Origin: Verrucomicrobiota bacterium
Lineage (GTDB): Bacteria > Verrucomicrobiota > Verrucomicrobiia > Opitutales > Opitutaceae
Reading direction: 5' to 3'
NCBI GenBank assembly: GCA_014584295.1
Contig: JACTNC010000053.1
Span: 248,001 to 312,000 of the forward strand
Length of the DNA: 64,000 nucleotides
Shown: in pieces, positions 18,970-28,322 of the stretch
Position numbering within the stretch: the first letter of the stretch is position 1
Layout of the letters: each line of letters starts with the position of its first letter
The notes under the pieces: model-generated
Databases searched by the model: none
What the model saw: the letters and a program-made list of their open reading frames with translations, nothing else
Told to the model about the DNA's origin: nothing
Position numbers and translations under genes: made by a program

Positions 18970-19554
18970 TCAGGCGGAGCAGGCAAACCGACCAGCCAAC
19001 GCATCGACTTGAAGTCGCAGGAAGTCAGGCGTGCCATCATTGCCGATAACAAAGTCGGCGAGCTCCACTTTACGGGCCAAGGGCAATTGCTTGGAAATAC
19101 GAAGTTCGGCATGCGCCCGGGTCATTCCGCGCTTCTCCAGCCGAACCAATTGGTTCTCGGCAGTAGTGGCGACACACACGGTGAAATCAAACCAATTTTC
19201 GAGATGTTTTTCGAACAACAAGGGAACCTCGAAAACCCAGTGTGTCCTAGCCCGTTCGGCCAAAGCCGATCGCCAGATCGAAAACAACCGGGGCAAAAGG
19301 TAATCCTCAAGCCATTGCCTTTCGCCATCGCAGGCAAAAATTCGCGAGGCCAAGTATCCTCTGTTCACCGCCCCCCCCTCAAGGAGGACTTGGTGCCCGA
19401 AGCGTTCCACAAGACCGGCAATCACCTCAGGATTTGTAAGCACTTGATTCCTAATGATCTCATCGGAATCCATGCGTAGGTAGCCGAGGGACTCGAAGTG
19501 TCCGGCTACCGTGGATTTTCCACACCCAATCCCGCCTGTGATACCAATAAGCAT
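18970..19554 (-). CDS. coaE: Dephospho-CoA kinase
   Basis: 194 residues. P-loop GITGGIGCGKSTV at the N-terminus, the MDSDEIIRNQV lid segment, VFEVPLLFEKH and the RLEKRGMTRAHAELRISKQ region are all CoaE hallmarks. It phosphorylates the 3'-OH of dephospho-CoA, the last step of coenzyme A synthesis. It is the first gene of the leftward run coaE-rho-pilB-pilT and starts 107 bp from the divergent yifB/comM gene. Confidence 0.95.
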   Translation of the reverse strand: MLIGITGGIGCGKSTVAGHFESLGYLRMDSDEIIRNQVLTNPEVIAGLVERFGHQVLLEGGAVNRGYLASRIFACDGERQWLEDYLLPRLFSIWRSALAERARTHWVFEVPLLFEKHLENWFDFTVCVATTAENQLVRLEKRGMTRAHAELRISKQLPLARKVELADFVIGNDGTPDFLRLQVDALAGRFACSA

Positions 19555-19661
19555 AGGACCCTACTATAATGCCAATAAAATGCGTATTTAGCTTGATGCT
19601 CAGCTAATGCAATCCTTTTAAATGATAATCACCCAATCAAAACCTCATTTCACATTGTCCG

Positions 19662-21206
19662 ATGCTCGCCACCCTGAAATCCGCTGCCCTTCAAGGGATT
19701 GATGCTGAACTGGTGCATGTCGAGGTCAACACAGGGGAAGCAGGCGCACCGGACCTAATTCTCGTCGGACTACCGGATACGGGTGTCAAGGAATCACGGG
19801 ACCGGGTTTCTTCAGCCGTGGTCAACAGCGGATTCAAGATGCCATGGTCCCGCACGACCATCAATCTCGCCCCCGGGAGTATCCGAAAGGAGGGTCCCTG
19901 CTACGACCTGCCCATCGCCATCGGACTCCTGATCGCCACTGGACAACTTTGTGCCGAATCCCTTCCTCAGTTCCTGATCGCGGGCGAACTCAGTCTGTCT
20001 GGTGCAACACGCCCCGTGCGGGGGCCCCTCGCAATGGGACGCCTCGCGCGACAACTTGGCTTCAAAGGTCTGCTGCTTCCCGCTGCTTCCGCGATCGAAG
20101 CTGCATTGGTCGACGGTATCGAGGTCTATCCCATTGCTTCGCTCGATCAGGCATTCCGGTTTCTCAAGGGCGAGGTTCATCTGACCCCTGTCGATCCGGC
20201 TTCGGCCATGATTTCCCTGTCGCAGGGCCTTGCTGAAAACACCGGCGACTTTGCCGAAATCAAGGGTCAGCACGTGCTGCGACGCGCCGTCGAAGTCGCC
20301 GTTGCCGGAAGCCACAACCTGCTGGTCCTTGGTCCTCCAGGATCAGGAAAATCGATGGTCGCAAAACGCATTCCATCGATCATGCCATCGCCGACGCAGG
20401 AGGAATCCCTGGAGATCCTGAGCATCCATTCGGCAGCAGGCCACACACTCGAAGGCGGTGGAATCGGCTTTGGCCGCCGCCCCGTTCGTTCCCCTCACCA
20501 CACCGTTTCCGATGTTGCCCTTCTGGGAGGCGGCTCGATTCCCGGTCCGGGTGAAATCTCCCTGGCACACCACGGTGTGCTGTTTCTCGACGAACTTCCC
20601 GAGTTCAAGCGATCCGCTTTGGAAGTGCTTCGACAGCCACTCGAAGATGGTCAGGTGACAATTTCCAGAAGCGCCGGCAAGGTCACTTTCCCCTGCGCCT
20701 TCATGCTCGTCGCCGCCATGAACCCCTGCCCGTGCGGCTATCTCGGCGATCCGCGTCACGAATGCCGCTGCACCCCAAGCCAGGTCCAACGCTATCGGGC
20801 GCGAATCAGCGGTCCTCTGCTCGATCGAATCGACCTGCACATCGAGGCCCCTGCACTTTCGCTCGCAGAGCTGCGAAGCGACGCCTCCGGCGAAGCATCC
20901 TCACTGATCCGCAGCCGCACCGAGAGCGCCCGCGCCAACCAGAGAACTCGTTTTCAGGGCACGCGAACCACGTCGAATGCCCGGATGAGTCATAGCCAGA
21001 TCCGCCAGCATTGCCGCCTCACACCGGGTCAGGGTGACTTGCTCCAGCGGGCAATGGAGGAACTCCGGCTGTCCGCCCGGGCTTACGATAGGATCCTCAA
21101 GGTCGCCCGCACGATTGCCGATCTGGCATCCAGCGAAAGCATAAAGGAAGCCCACCTCCTCGAGGCGATCCAGTACCGAAGCCTGGACCGGTCTCTGTTC
21201 TACTGA
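19662..21206 (+). CDS. comM: YifB/ComM family Mg-chelatase-like AAA+ ATPase
   Basis: 514 residues with the ComM layout: an N-terminal Lon-protease-like fold (about 1-170; [40 protein letters not shown]), the AAA+ core with Walker [23 protein letters not shown], Walker [10 protein letters not shown], and [18 protein letters not shown] with its cysteine cluster, and a C-terminal helical domain ([16 protein letters not shown]). ComM is a helicase that drives branch migration during natural transformation. Its position a few kilobases from pilB and pilT fits a DNA-uptake role, though these genes are on the opposite strand. Confidence 0.93.
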   Translation: MLATLKSAALQGIDAELVHVEVNTGEAGAPDLILVGLPDTGVKESRDRVSSAVVNSGFKMPWSRTTINLAPGSIRKEGPCYDLPIAIGLLIATGQLCAESLPQFLIAGELSLSGATRPVRGPLAMGRLARQLGFKGLLLPAASAIEAALVDGIEVYPIASLDQAFRFLKGEVHLTPVDPASAMISLSQGLAENTGDFAEIKGQHVLRRAVEVAVAGSHNLLVLGPPGSGKSMVAKRIPSIMPSPTQEESLEILSIHSAAGHTLEGGGIGFGRRPVRSPHHTVSDVALLGGGSIPGPGEISLAHHGVLFLDELPEFKRSALEVLRQPLEDGQVTISRSAGKVTFPCAFMLVAAMNPCPCGYLGDPRHECRCTPSQVQRYRARISGPLLDRIDLHIEAPALSLAELRSDASGEASSLIRSRTESARANQRTRFQGTRTTSNARMSHSQIRQHCRLTPGQGDLLQRAMEELRLSARAYDRILKVARTIADLASSESIKEAHLLEAIQYRSLDRSLFY

Positions 21207-21311
21207 CACGAATTCGAGCGATCATTCAGCGCTGAAAATCCGGCGCTGGCCTCGCCGCGTTCGATCTCGCAAATCCTCATTGCGCGCTGGCGGCAAGCGA
21301 TCCCGCCGCCG

Positions 21312-22331
21312 TCACTGATCCTGAAAATTGCCTTCCGTTGCAGCGAGAATCCGATCGATTTCAGCAAAGTACCCTTTGCGCACCGCTGGTGGCACGTCAG
21401 CAACCTCCCACCCTGCCTTGGCCAGTCCCGCGAGTTCGCGCGCAGTAAAGCCTCCCTGCGACGCGAGGGCGAGATACTCATCCGAAAGCGCATTTCCAAA
21501 TACCAGCGGATCATCGGTACTGATCGTGCAACGGACCCCCGACTGCACCAGGGCCCGCAGGGGATGCTCCCGGATCGATGGCACAACCTTCAGGTGCACA
21601 TTGCTGATCGGGCAGACATCAAACGTGGTTCCCGTATCCCGCGCCAGCGTGACCACGTCCGCATCCTCGACCGCGCGCACGCCGTGCTGCACGCGACGCA
21701 CGCCCAGCGCTTCAATCGCTTCACGCACCCGGTCAGCGCCATCGAATTCCCCGGCGTGACACTTTGTGATTTTCCCCGTAGCCCGCACGCGTTCCCAGAT
21801 TCGGCGCGTCCACGGCTCGGTTGGCATCTGCTCGAAACCGTGCAGATCCACGCCCGCAAGCCCCTCCCAATTTTCAAGGTCTTCGATCACAGGCCTGAGC
21901 GGTCCCTCATAGTCGGATCGCAGCATGCCCACAAAGATGCGGACCTCCAGGCCTGAAGGAACCGCAGCACGAATTGCGGCAATGATATCAGGGCCCGAAA
22001 CCCCAATGAGTTGGGTCACGCGAAGATGAAAACTGGTCTCCACGTAGCGCACGTTTCCGACGACGTGCTTCGCAAAGATCACCCGCATCGCCTCGTGATA
22101 CCGCTCCGCGCTGGTGAACCAGGGCAGGGCGTGATTCAATAGCGTCTCCTCGAACTCCGGAAAGCTGGAGAATCGATGCTCGCGCGCATGAAACGGGGCC
22201 TCAGGTGGATAAACGTTCGGTTTCCAGGCGTGCAACAATTCATAGGGCAAGGCGCCTTCGACATGGAGATGGGTCTCCGTTTTCGGCAGCGACTGGACAA
22301 AAGCGCGAAGGCCGGTCCTCGAAGTGATCAT
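21312..22331 (-). CDS. add: Adenosine/adenine deaminase family protein
   Basis: 339 residues of the metal-dependent adenosine deaminase family. Visible motifs are the metal-binding HLHVEGAL near the N-terminus, [18 protein letters not shown] (His and the catalytic Glu), [11 protein letters not shown], and [10 protein letters not shown] with the catalytic Asp pair. It converts adenosine (or adenine in one subgroup) to the deaminated purine plus ammonia in purine salvage. The gene is 48 bp behind the M29 aminopeptidase and converges with comM. The substrate, adenosine or adenine, is not decided by motifs alone. Confidence 0.88.
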   Translation of the reverse strand: MITSRTGLRAFVQSLPKTETHLHVEGALPYELLHAWKPNVYPPEAPFHAREHRFSSFPEFEETLLNHALPWFTSAERYHEAMRVIFAKHVVGNVRYVETSFHLRVTQLIGVSGPDIIAAIRAAVPSGLEVRIFVGMLRSDYEGPLRPVIEDLENWEGLAGVDLHGFEQMPTEPWTRRIWERVRATGKITKCHAGEFDGADRVREAIEALGVRRVQHGVRAVEDADVVTLARDTGTTFDVCPISNVHLKVVPSIREHPLRALVQSGVRCTISTDDPLVFGNALSDEYLALASQGGFTARELAGLAKAGWEVADVPPAVRKGYFAEIDRILAATEGNFQDQ

Positions 22332-22379
22332 GTACGAGATGCCTCCACCCCTGCAGCGGCAGAACGATCAGCCAGTCCC

Positions 22380-23495
22380 TCAGGCCAACAGGTATTCGGG
22401 ATTCAGCTTGTAGAGCGATTTCGGCACAAAGAGGCCGTCCTTTCGGATCAGCTTTCCGTCGAACCAAATCTCGCCACCGCCATAGTCCGGACGCTGGATG
22501 CAGACCATGTCCCAATGCACCTGGGAACGATTGCCATTCCCTACCCCTTCATAGGCCTGCCCCGGCGTGAAATGGAACGATCCAGCGATCTTTTCGTCAA
22601 AGAGAATGTCACGCATCGGATGAAGAATGTGCGGATTGAAACCAAGCGCGAATTCGCCAATGTAGCGCGCACCGTCATCGCTATCCAGAATCTCGTTCAA
22701 ACGCTTGGTATTGCTCGAAGTCGCCTCGACGACGCGTCCTTTCTTGAAAACCAGCCGGATATTGTCGAAGGAGGTTCCAAGATAGACGGTGGGAGCGTTG
22801 TACTGTAGGGTTCCCTCCACGGAATCCTTCACCGGACACGAGAAAACCTCACCATCTGGAATATTCCGCAATCCACCACACTCGCGGGAACCAATGCCCT
22901 TGATCGAAAAGCGAAGGTCGGTGCCCGGGCCCTTGATATGCACCTGATCCGTCCTGTCCATCAGCGCCTTCAGCGCCTTCATGCCGGGAGTCATGCGGGC
23001 GTAATCCAGCGTGCACACCTTGAAATAAAAGTCCTCAAACGCCTCGGTGCTCATGCCCGCCTGTTGGGCCATGGCAGACGTCGGCCAGCGCAACACAACC
23101 CATTTGGTCTCGTTCACCCGGTGATCAAGCACCGGTTTCATGATTCGACTCACGAGTTGCACCTTGTCCGCAGGGACATCCGATGACTCAAAGATATTGT
23201 CGGATCCACGTACGGCGATGTAGGCGTCCATTGCCTCCATGCGTTTGAGTTCAACCTCCGCATGGGGCTGGTATTGCGCCTCCTGGGCGCCAAGCATCAA
23301 TTCGCGACCGATCCGTGCACGTTGGATCTGGACGTAAGGATGGGCTCCCCGCGCCCTAGCTGCGCGAATCAGGGCAATGACCATGGCATCGGGAATGTCG
23401 AAGGCGTCAATCAGCACCCGCTCTCCCTTGGAAAGATGGGTGGAAAATCCCGTCAAACCTGCTGCCAGCTTCTCGTAACGCGAATCAATGATCAT
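22380..23495 (-). CDS. M29 family (AmpS/thermophilic) metallo-aminopeptidase
   Basis: About 371 residues when started at ATG 23495 ([14 protein letters not shown]), the usual M29 N-terminus; the frame is open to 23549 but adds residues without homology. Family features seen are [35 protein letters not shown] N-terminal segment, [31 protein letters not shown] with a metal-ligand Glu, [13 protein letters not shown] with a second Glu, and HFTPGQAY / [14 protein letters not shown] carrying the C-terminal His-Asp ligands. It removes N-terminal residues from peptides in the cytosol with a two-metal site. It is upstream of, and probably co-transcribed with, the adenosine deaminase gene. Confidence 0.9.
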   Translation of the reverse strand: MIIDSRYEKLAAGLTGFSTHLSKGERVLIDAFDIPDAMVIALIRAARARGAHPYVQIQRARIGRELMLGAQEAQYQPHAEVELKRMEAMDAYIAVRGSDNIFESSDVPADKVQLVSRIMKPVLDHRVNETKWVVLRWPTSAMAQQAGMSTEAFEDFYFKVCTLDYARMTPGMKALKALMDRTDQVHIKGPGTDLRFSIKGIGSRECGGLRNIPDGEVFSCPVKDSVEGTLQYNAPTVYLGTSFDNIRLVFKKGRVVEATSSNTKRLNEILDSDDGARYIGEFALGFNPHILHPMRDILFDEKIAGSFHFTPGQAYEGVGNGNRSQVHWDMVCIQRPDYGGGEIWFDGKLIRKDGLFVPKSLYKLNPEYLLA

Positions 23496-23552
23496 GATGT
23501 AGCCTTCAGATAACCCCACGGCCTGCCGGAGTCGCAAGGTGAAACCCATGCA

Positions 23553-23586
23553 ACAAGGGCCGCACCCCCGGGGATGCGGCCCTTGT
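23553..23586 (-). terminator. Hairpin, probable terminator of the MFS gene
   Basis: A perfect 12-bp inverted repeat (arms 23553-23564 and 23575-23586, loop of 10 nt) lies 30 bp past the MFS transporter stop codon. In the leftward direction only a short T run follows, so it may be a weak intrinsic or Rho-assisted terminator, or a stabilising 3' hairpin. It also separates the transporter from the aminopeptidase operon. Confidence 0.7.
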
Positions 23587-23616
23587 GACAGGCAAATTAT
23601 GCCAAACGGCCCAAAC

Positions 23617-25236
23617 TCAGGACGAGTTGGACTCGGCGAGCGTCACAGGACGATACCCTCCCTTCGACTTGAAGTAGATCAGCAGGCACAGGTAGATCGC
23701 AGCCATCATTCCCGGAAGGAAGGAATCGGCGACCAAGGTACGACGGTCGCCTTTGGTGTCAGCACGGTGAACGGCCTTTTGAGCCTCCGTTGCCGTCTGC
23801 GCGGCGATCGCGGCCTTCGCTTCTCCGAGTTTCTTGCCATCCAACCCATGGGTTTCCGAGAAGAAGAGGAACTTGCTCGGGGTCGCGGCCTTGTACTCTG
23901 AATAGATCGCGGGGTTGTCCTTCTGGAGTTCCTCGCCGGCAAAACGGTCCTTCGCATAGCCGAGCCCGGTGGAACCCACAAGGCCGGCGGACATCATGCC
24001 CAGCCCTCCCATGATGGAGATCGCAACCGCGCCTGTGCGCGGAAAACGGTCGGATGCCACCGCAAGCATCGTCGGCCAAAGGAATGTTTTGCCGACGCCA
24101 TAAACTGAGAGGGCAAGGATGGCGCCGCCGAAGGTGGCGATGCCGGAGGTCAGGTTGAGACCGAGGCAACCAAGCGCCGCACACGCAAGCAATATGCCAA
24201 CGGGTGAAAGTCCCAATTTCCGTTCGATGAAATCCGCACAGAATCGCAGGACGAACATCGTCATCGAGGTGAAGACGAAGAGGATCTTGCCCTGTTCCGA
24301 ACTCAGGATGTTGCCGGTGATGTTCTGAATCCAGCCATCCGTACCCAGCTCAACGGCACCGAGCAGAATGTGCGCAATGAAAAGGATGAAAAGGAGTCCT
24401 GAGCCGAGCGCCCAGCCGCTCGCTCCGCTGAAGGCAAAGAACACCACGGCGCCAATTGCTATTGCGACCCAGCTCCAGGCGGGGCTTGTGAAAAATGCAA
24501 CTCCGGTCAGCCCACCGAGCATGGGTCCGAGCGCATCCTTCGAGAAGAGCCAGATGAACAGGGCAATCACTGCTGACCCGAGTATGCCCACATCCTTCAG
24601 CATACCACCGAGCTTGAGGCCCTTGGCGGATGCCTCCGACTTGGGCATATGCTGCCCAAGGAACATGAGGCCATAAGCCACGGTTGGAATCAGATAGATC
24701 GAGAGCTGCCATTTCCACGGAATCTGGAACCGGTCATCGAGGATCCACCCGCAGATGCCGCCGAGGACAAGACCAGCCGGCCAGCTTGCATGCAGGATGT
24801 TGAGGAAGTGCGTGCGCGCCGCCGGGAAGAGCGTGGCAACCAGAGGATTTGCCACGGCCTCCAACGTCCCGTTTGCGTAGGCGAATATGAACATGCCCCA
24901 ATACAGGCTGTTATAGGCACCAGAGCCATCTGCCATGAAGGTGACAATGGCCGAGAGGACGTGGAGGATGAACGCGAGTCCGACCAGCTTTCCATATCCG
25001 ATCCGGTCGCAGATCAGTCCACCAATGATGATGCCAAAACAGAAACCGGAAAAACCGGCACCACCGATGGCACCGATCTGTGCGGCGGTGAAACCGTACT
25101 CGGTCCCCCAGTTGTCGAAGATGCCGCCGCGGATTGCGAAACCGACACCAGCCGCAAGGATTGCCATGAAGCCGGCCCATAGGAGGCGTTTGGCGTTCGG
25201 AGCGATGGCTCCGCCGCTGTGATCATTTGAGCTCAT
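23617..25236 (-). CDS. MFS transporter, FucP/glucose-galactose symporter-like
   Basis: 539 residues with about 12 or more hydrophobic segments; [15 protein letters not shown] is the MFS loop 2-3 motif (G-x3-D-R-x-G). [37 protein letters not shown] resembles the sugar-proton symporter group that includes FucP, with the conserved NPL and H-x-x-WPAG elements. A long soluble loop between the penultimate and last membrane segments (about 430-500, [16 protein letters not shown]) is charged and Ala-rich and unusual. It should import a sugar or related nutrient through the inner membrane with proton symport. It is alone between a terminator on either side. Sugar not predictable. Confidence 0.85.
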   Translation of the reverse strand: MSSNDHSGGAIAPNAKRLLWAGFMAILAAGVGFAIRGGIFDNWGTEYGFTAAQIGAIGGAGFSGFCFGIIIGGLICDRIGYGKLVGLAFILHVLSAIVTFMADGSGAYNSLYWGMFIFAYANGTLEAVANPLVATLFPAARTHFLNILHASWPAGLVLGGICGWILDDRFQIPWKWQLSIYLIPTVAYGLMFLGQHMPKSEASAKGLKLGGMLKDVGILGSAVIALFIWLFSKDALGPMLGGLTGVAFFTSPAWSWVAIAIGAVVFFAFSGASGWALGSGLLFILFIAHILLGAVELGTDGWIQNITGNILSSEQGKILFVFTSMTMFVLRFCADFIERKLGLSPVGILLACAALGCLGLNLTSGIATFGGAILALSVYGVGKTFLWPTMLAVASDRFPRTGAVAISIMGGLGMMSAGLVGSTGLGYAKDRFAGEELQKDNPAIYSEYKAATPSKFLFFSETHGLDGKKLGEAKAAIAAQTATEAQKAVHRADTKGDRRTLVADSFLPGMMAAIYLCLLIYFKSKGGYRPVTLAESNSS

Positions 25237-25401
25237 TCTTTGATTTTAACGTGTTGCGAGGCTAATGAATACCCACACACGGCTTGGGATCGAATGAATC
25301 GCCAAGTGACGTGATGAATGCGGCGTTGAAGGTTCCGCAGACAGCTGGACGCGTGGAAACGAGGAACAATCAGAAAACGGCGCGACGATGATCAGACCTT
25401 T

Positions 25402-25435
25402 AAAAAGCGGCAAGGCGCATTTTCATGCGCCCTGC
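25402..25435 (-). terminator. Intrinsic terminator of the DoxX / Gfo-Idh / F5-8C operon
   Basis: In the leftward direction there is an 11-bp stem with one G-U pair (25435-25425 with 25420-25410), a GAAA tetraloop, and then five T residues (25406-25402) after CGC. It begins about 30 bp after the last stop codon at 25465 and is a textbook Rho-independent terminator. Confidence 0.88.
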
Positions 25436-25464
25436 GATTCAATCCGCAATCAATCTGCCCAGCC

Positions 25465-26121
25465 CTACTGCTTGCCGAATACCTCGACCTCCACGTAGTG
25501 GTTGAGTTCGTCCGTCGTATTTCCCGCCGAACTCAGGCGCACGTACCGCCCTTTCGTCCCTTTGCCGTCGATCAACCGGCCTTCATTCGTCTCGATGTAG
25601 GCAGGATCCTTGCCCTTGCCGAGCTTGGAGGAGTCATCGTCGTCGTTGTTGAAGAGGGTGGTGACGCCCTTCTTGAATTCCGGATCATCGGACACCTGGA
25701 CGACGACATCGTAGTAGACACGAGCCTGGGAGTGATAATGCCAGACGAGAATTGCCTCGATGGTGGAAACACTTCCAAGATCAATCTGAACCCATTGCAC
25801 ACCGGGTCCAAGCTCGACGAAGGTGCCATCAGCGCCGCTCTTTTCGCCATCTGTGACATAGTTAAGTTCGCCGATCACCGGAAAGGTGTCGGATGAGGTG
25901 ACGGGTTTGCCCTTTGAAATGAGGGTGGTTCCTGCGGGAACCATCAACGCCGGTCGAGGGCCGGTGCGTGGTTTCTCAAGGTTGGGCAGGGAAATCGGCC
26001 TGGGCGTACCCACGAAGAGGGGCTTCGGCAGGTCAAGGGCCAGGGGAACCTTGTCCTGAGCATGGACGACCGCAGTGAGGGCACCTACGGTGAGAGTGGT
26101 GAGAACGAGTCGTGTGAGCAT
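25465..26121 (-). CDS. Secreted F5/8 type C (discoidin)-like domain protein
   Basis: 218 residues with a signal peptide ending near VHAQ (about residue 21). The C-terminal half looks like a discoidin/F5-8C beta-sandwich: an N-terminal KPVTSSDTFPVIGELNYVTDGEKS, then VQWVQIDLGSVSTIEAILVWHYH (the typical W-x-x-I-D-L-G-x-x-x-x-I pattern) and GRYVRLSSAG near the end. Such domains bind carbohydrate. Last gene of the operon behind the Gfo/Idh/MocA gene (39 bp gap) and before a strong terminator. It has no catalytic domain, so a substrate-binding or structural role with the oxidoreductase is only suggested. Confidence 0.75.
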   Translation of the reverse strand: MLTRLVLTTLTVGALTAVVHAQDKVPLALDLPKPLFVGTPRPISLPNLEKPRTGPRPALMVPAGTTLISKGKPVTSSDTFPVIGELNYVTDGEKSGADGTFVELGPGVQWVQIDLGSVSTIEAILVWHYHSQARVYYDVVVQVSDDPEFKKGVTTLFNNDDDDSSKLGKGKDPAYIETNEGRLIDGKGTKGRYVRLSSAGNTTDELNHYVEVEVFGKQ

Positions 26122-26160
26122 ACAAAAACGTTTCGAATTCCTGGTTTATGGACGCACGCG

Positions 26161-27567
26161 CTAGACGATGAAATCATCCGGCTTCATGGTGAGCATTTTT
26201 CGCGCCTGAACCGCTTCATTGACCTTCAGCACTGTGACAGCGGATGCAAACCCTTGTTCACCCGGACAGGTAAGCGGCGTCCCCTTCCGGATGGCATCGA
26301 AAAAGTTCTCCAAGTGGGGCTGGTGAATCGCCTTGTCGAGCACGACCGGGATATTCCAGGCGGAGAGAGCCGCAGTTTCACGGACATCGACCACGGATGC
26401 TCGGGGAGGGGCAAGCGTAAACTTGGGTTTGAATTCCTTCTCCCAGGGAAGACTTGGCGCCGCTGCACCCTCCTCACCCGCGCCAGGTTTGGTGAGCACT
26501 CCCTCCTTCACAAAATGCTCCCACTCCGGAGCACGTGCTTCGCGGTAGACCTTGGTATACTTGGGGTTCTCCGACATCTTGAGTGTGCCTTCGTCCCCCA
26601 TGAAACTCTCATGGTAGCCGCCCCCGGCACTGGTGGTTGTCAGCACCTCGTAGAAGGCGCGAACCGGTCCCGCAGCGGTGTGGAACTCATAGATCGCCAT
26701 GACGTTATCGTACCATTCATGGTTCTTATAGTAGTCGACTCCCCCGCCAGCCATCACGTTCACTGGATTTGAACCCAACATCCAGTTGAAGACATCGATC
26801 TGGTGCGCACCGAGATCCGAGATCGGACCTCCAGAGTATTTCTTGAACCAGCGCCAGTTGCGGAACTGGTGCATGTCGTCATAGCCGTACTTCTCCAAGG
26901 TCGCCTTCGGTATTTCATTCCGCGCCGTCCATGTAAGATCGTCACTCACTGAGCGATTCCAGAGCGCATTGATATTCGTGATCCGTCCCAAGATCTTATA
27001 GTGACGGACCAGCTGATCCCTGGCGAAAAGGTAACGCGGATTGCTCCTCCGTTGATGTCCGATCTGCAAGAGTTTGCCCGTCTCGCGCGCCGTTTTCACC
27101 ATCGAACGCGCCCCCTCGATCGTATTGGACATCAACTTCTCGCAGTAAACATGCTTTCCCGCCTTCAACGCCGCATTGGTATGCTCGGCGTGGTACCAGT
27201 CGGGTGTGGCAACAATGACAGCATCCAATTCAGGTACCGACGAGAGCATCTCGCGATAGTCTTCAAACGGCTTAACGTCGTGTCCAAATTTCTTCAGCAG
27301 ACGCTCCCCGTAGGTCCGGTTCTCGTTCCAGATATCACAGACAGCCTTGAATCGGATATCGGGAATCTTGAGCGCCGCATTCAACAGGACGCGCCCCTGC
27401 GCACCCGTGCCGATGACACCGACATTCAACGCCTGCGTTCCACCGGTGCCCGCGGGTGCCTGAGCATTCGCTAGGTACGGAGAAGCAAGCACGACGGCAC
27501 CCAGCCGGGTCCCGGAGGATAGAAAGGACCTGCGAGTAACGGACGATTGCGTGGTGGACTCACTCAT
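26161..27567 (-). CDS. Tat-exported Gfo/Idh/MocA family oxidoreductase
   Basis: 468 residues. A Tat signal (SVTRRSFLSSGTRLGAVVLASPYLANA) is followed by the Rossmann fold GVIGTGAQGRVLLNAAL, VIVATPDWYHAEHTNAALKAGKHVYCEKLMSNT (with the EK catalytic-loop lysine) and SDLGAHQIDVFNWMLG with the family's His and Asp. These proteins oxidise or reduce sugar derivatives with a tightly bound NAD(P), here in the periplasm. The frame is open to 27651; ATG 27567 gives the Tat leader at the right place. It follows the DoxX gene by 28 bp and precedes the discoidin-like gene by 39 bp. The family is greatly expanded in Verrucomicrobia and Planctomycetes; substrate unknown. Confidence 0.9.
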   Translation of the reverse strand: MSESTTQSSVTRRSFLSSGTRLGAVVLASPYLANAQAPAGTGGTQALNVGVIGTGAQGRVLLNAALKIPDIRFKAVCDIWNENRTYGERLLKKFGHDVKPFEDYREMLSSVPELDAVIVATPDWYHAEHTNAALKAGKHVYCEKLMSNTIEGARSMVKTARETGKLLQIGHQRRSNPRYLFARDQLVRHYKILGRITNINALWNRSVSDDLTWTARNEIPKATLEKYGYDDMHQFRNWRWFKKYSGGPISDLGAHQIDVFNWMLGSNPVNVMAGGGVDYYKNHEWYDNVMAIYEFHTAAGPVRAFYEVLTTTSAGGGYHESFMGDEGTLKMSENPKYTKVYREARAPEWEHFVKEGVLTKPGAGEEGAAAPSLPWEKEFKPKFTLAPPRASVVDVRETAALSAWNIPVVLDKAIHQPHLENFFDAIRKGTPLTCPGEQGFASAVTVLKVNEAVQARKMLTMKPDDFIV

Positions 27568-27595
27568 TCTGAAGTCTCGGTAGAGTTGGATGAGT

Positions 27596-28063
27596 TTAGG
27601 AACGATCCGGCAGCAGGGCGAACCGGTTGTGCCGCACCAGCAAAAGGGCACCCACGGTCAGGCCAACGTAGGTACCAATCCAAACAGCTCCCTCGTCGGA
27701 CTGGACCGCCATCAGGCCGAATCCAAGCCCCACCCAGACTAGCGCAAGGAGGATAAGCGCGCACCGCGTCTTGACTCCCAGAAGGAGCATGATGCCCAGT
27801 GCGAGGAAAATGTAGCCGAGCGGCATGGCAAACGCCTTGGTTGCCCACGATGGCAGAAAGGACGCACCCGTGATGCCGTTGGCAATGCGCGCCATCGTCT
27901 TTCCGTAGTTCTCGAAGGAATACGTTCCGCCTGACTCAAACTTCTCCAGTCCGGAGAGAAATGCCCTCAATCCAAGAAAGAGGCGCAGAATCAGAAAAGC
28001 CGCCGTGGCATTTGATGAGGCACAGCATGTGGCAGACGGGGAGGATTCAGACGGGTTCGACAT
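27596..28063 (-). CDS. DoxX-family membrane protein
   Basis: 155 residues with four hydrophobic segments and the DoxX-like beginning ILRLFLGLRAFLSGLEKF, followed by a long loop (GGTYSFENYGKTMARIANGITGASFLP) and helices rich in Leu and Gly (YIFLALGIMLLLGV, ALILLALVWVGLGFGLM). The family is poorly defined; members are linked to quinone or thiosulfate oxidation and membrane redox stress. It is first gene of the operon with the exported Gfo/Idh/MocA protein, so it may link that enzyme to the membrane redox pool. This is a context inference. Confidence 0.75.
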   Translation of the reverse strand: MSNPSESSPSATCCASSNATAAFLILRLFLGLRAFLSGLEKFESGGTYSFENYGKTMARIANGITGASFLPSWATKAFAMPLGYIFLALGIMLLLGVKTRCALILLALVWVGLGFGLMAVQSDEGAVWIGTYVGLTVGALLLVRHNRFALLPDRS

Positions 28064-28322
28064 GTGACAGCGGAGTTCGGATTTAACCAGTAATGAAAAT
28101 TCAAAAGGCGCAATCTTGCAAGGAATGGGTTTGGGGAGACGGCGCCGATCATGGCAGCCGGAGATTAACGCCTGCCGCGATCCGACAACGCAAGCCCGGA
28201 GTTGCCCAAGGCTGGACCGCCTCGAGCAAGCCCTTTGCTGCGCGAAATAGCTCGCGCCGTCCTTTCAACCCGACACAGCCGCCCCGGGTCCCTAACCGGT
28301 TGCCTGCATCTTTCGGATCAGC

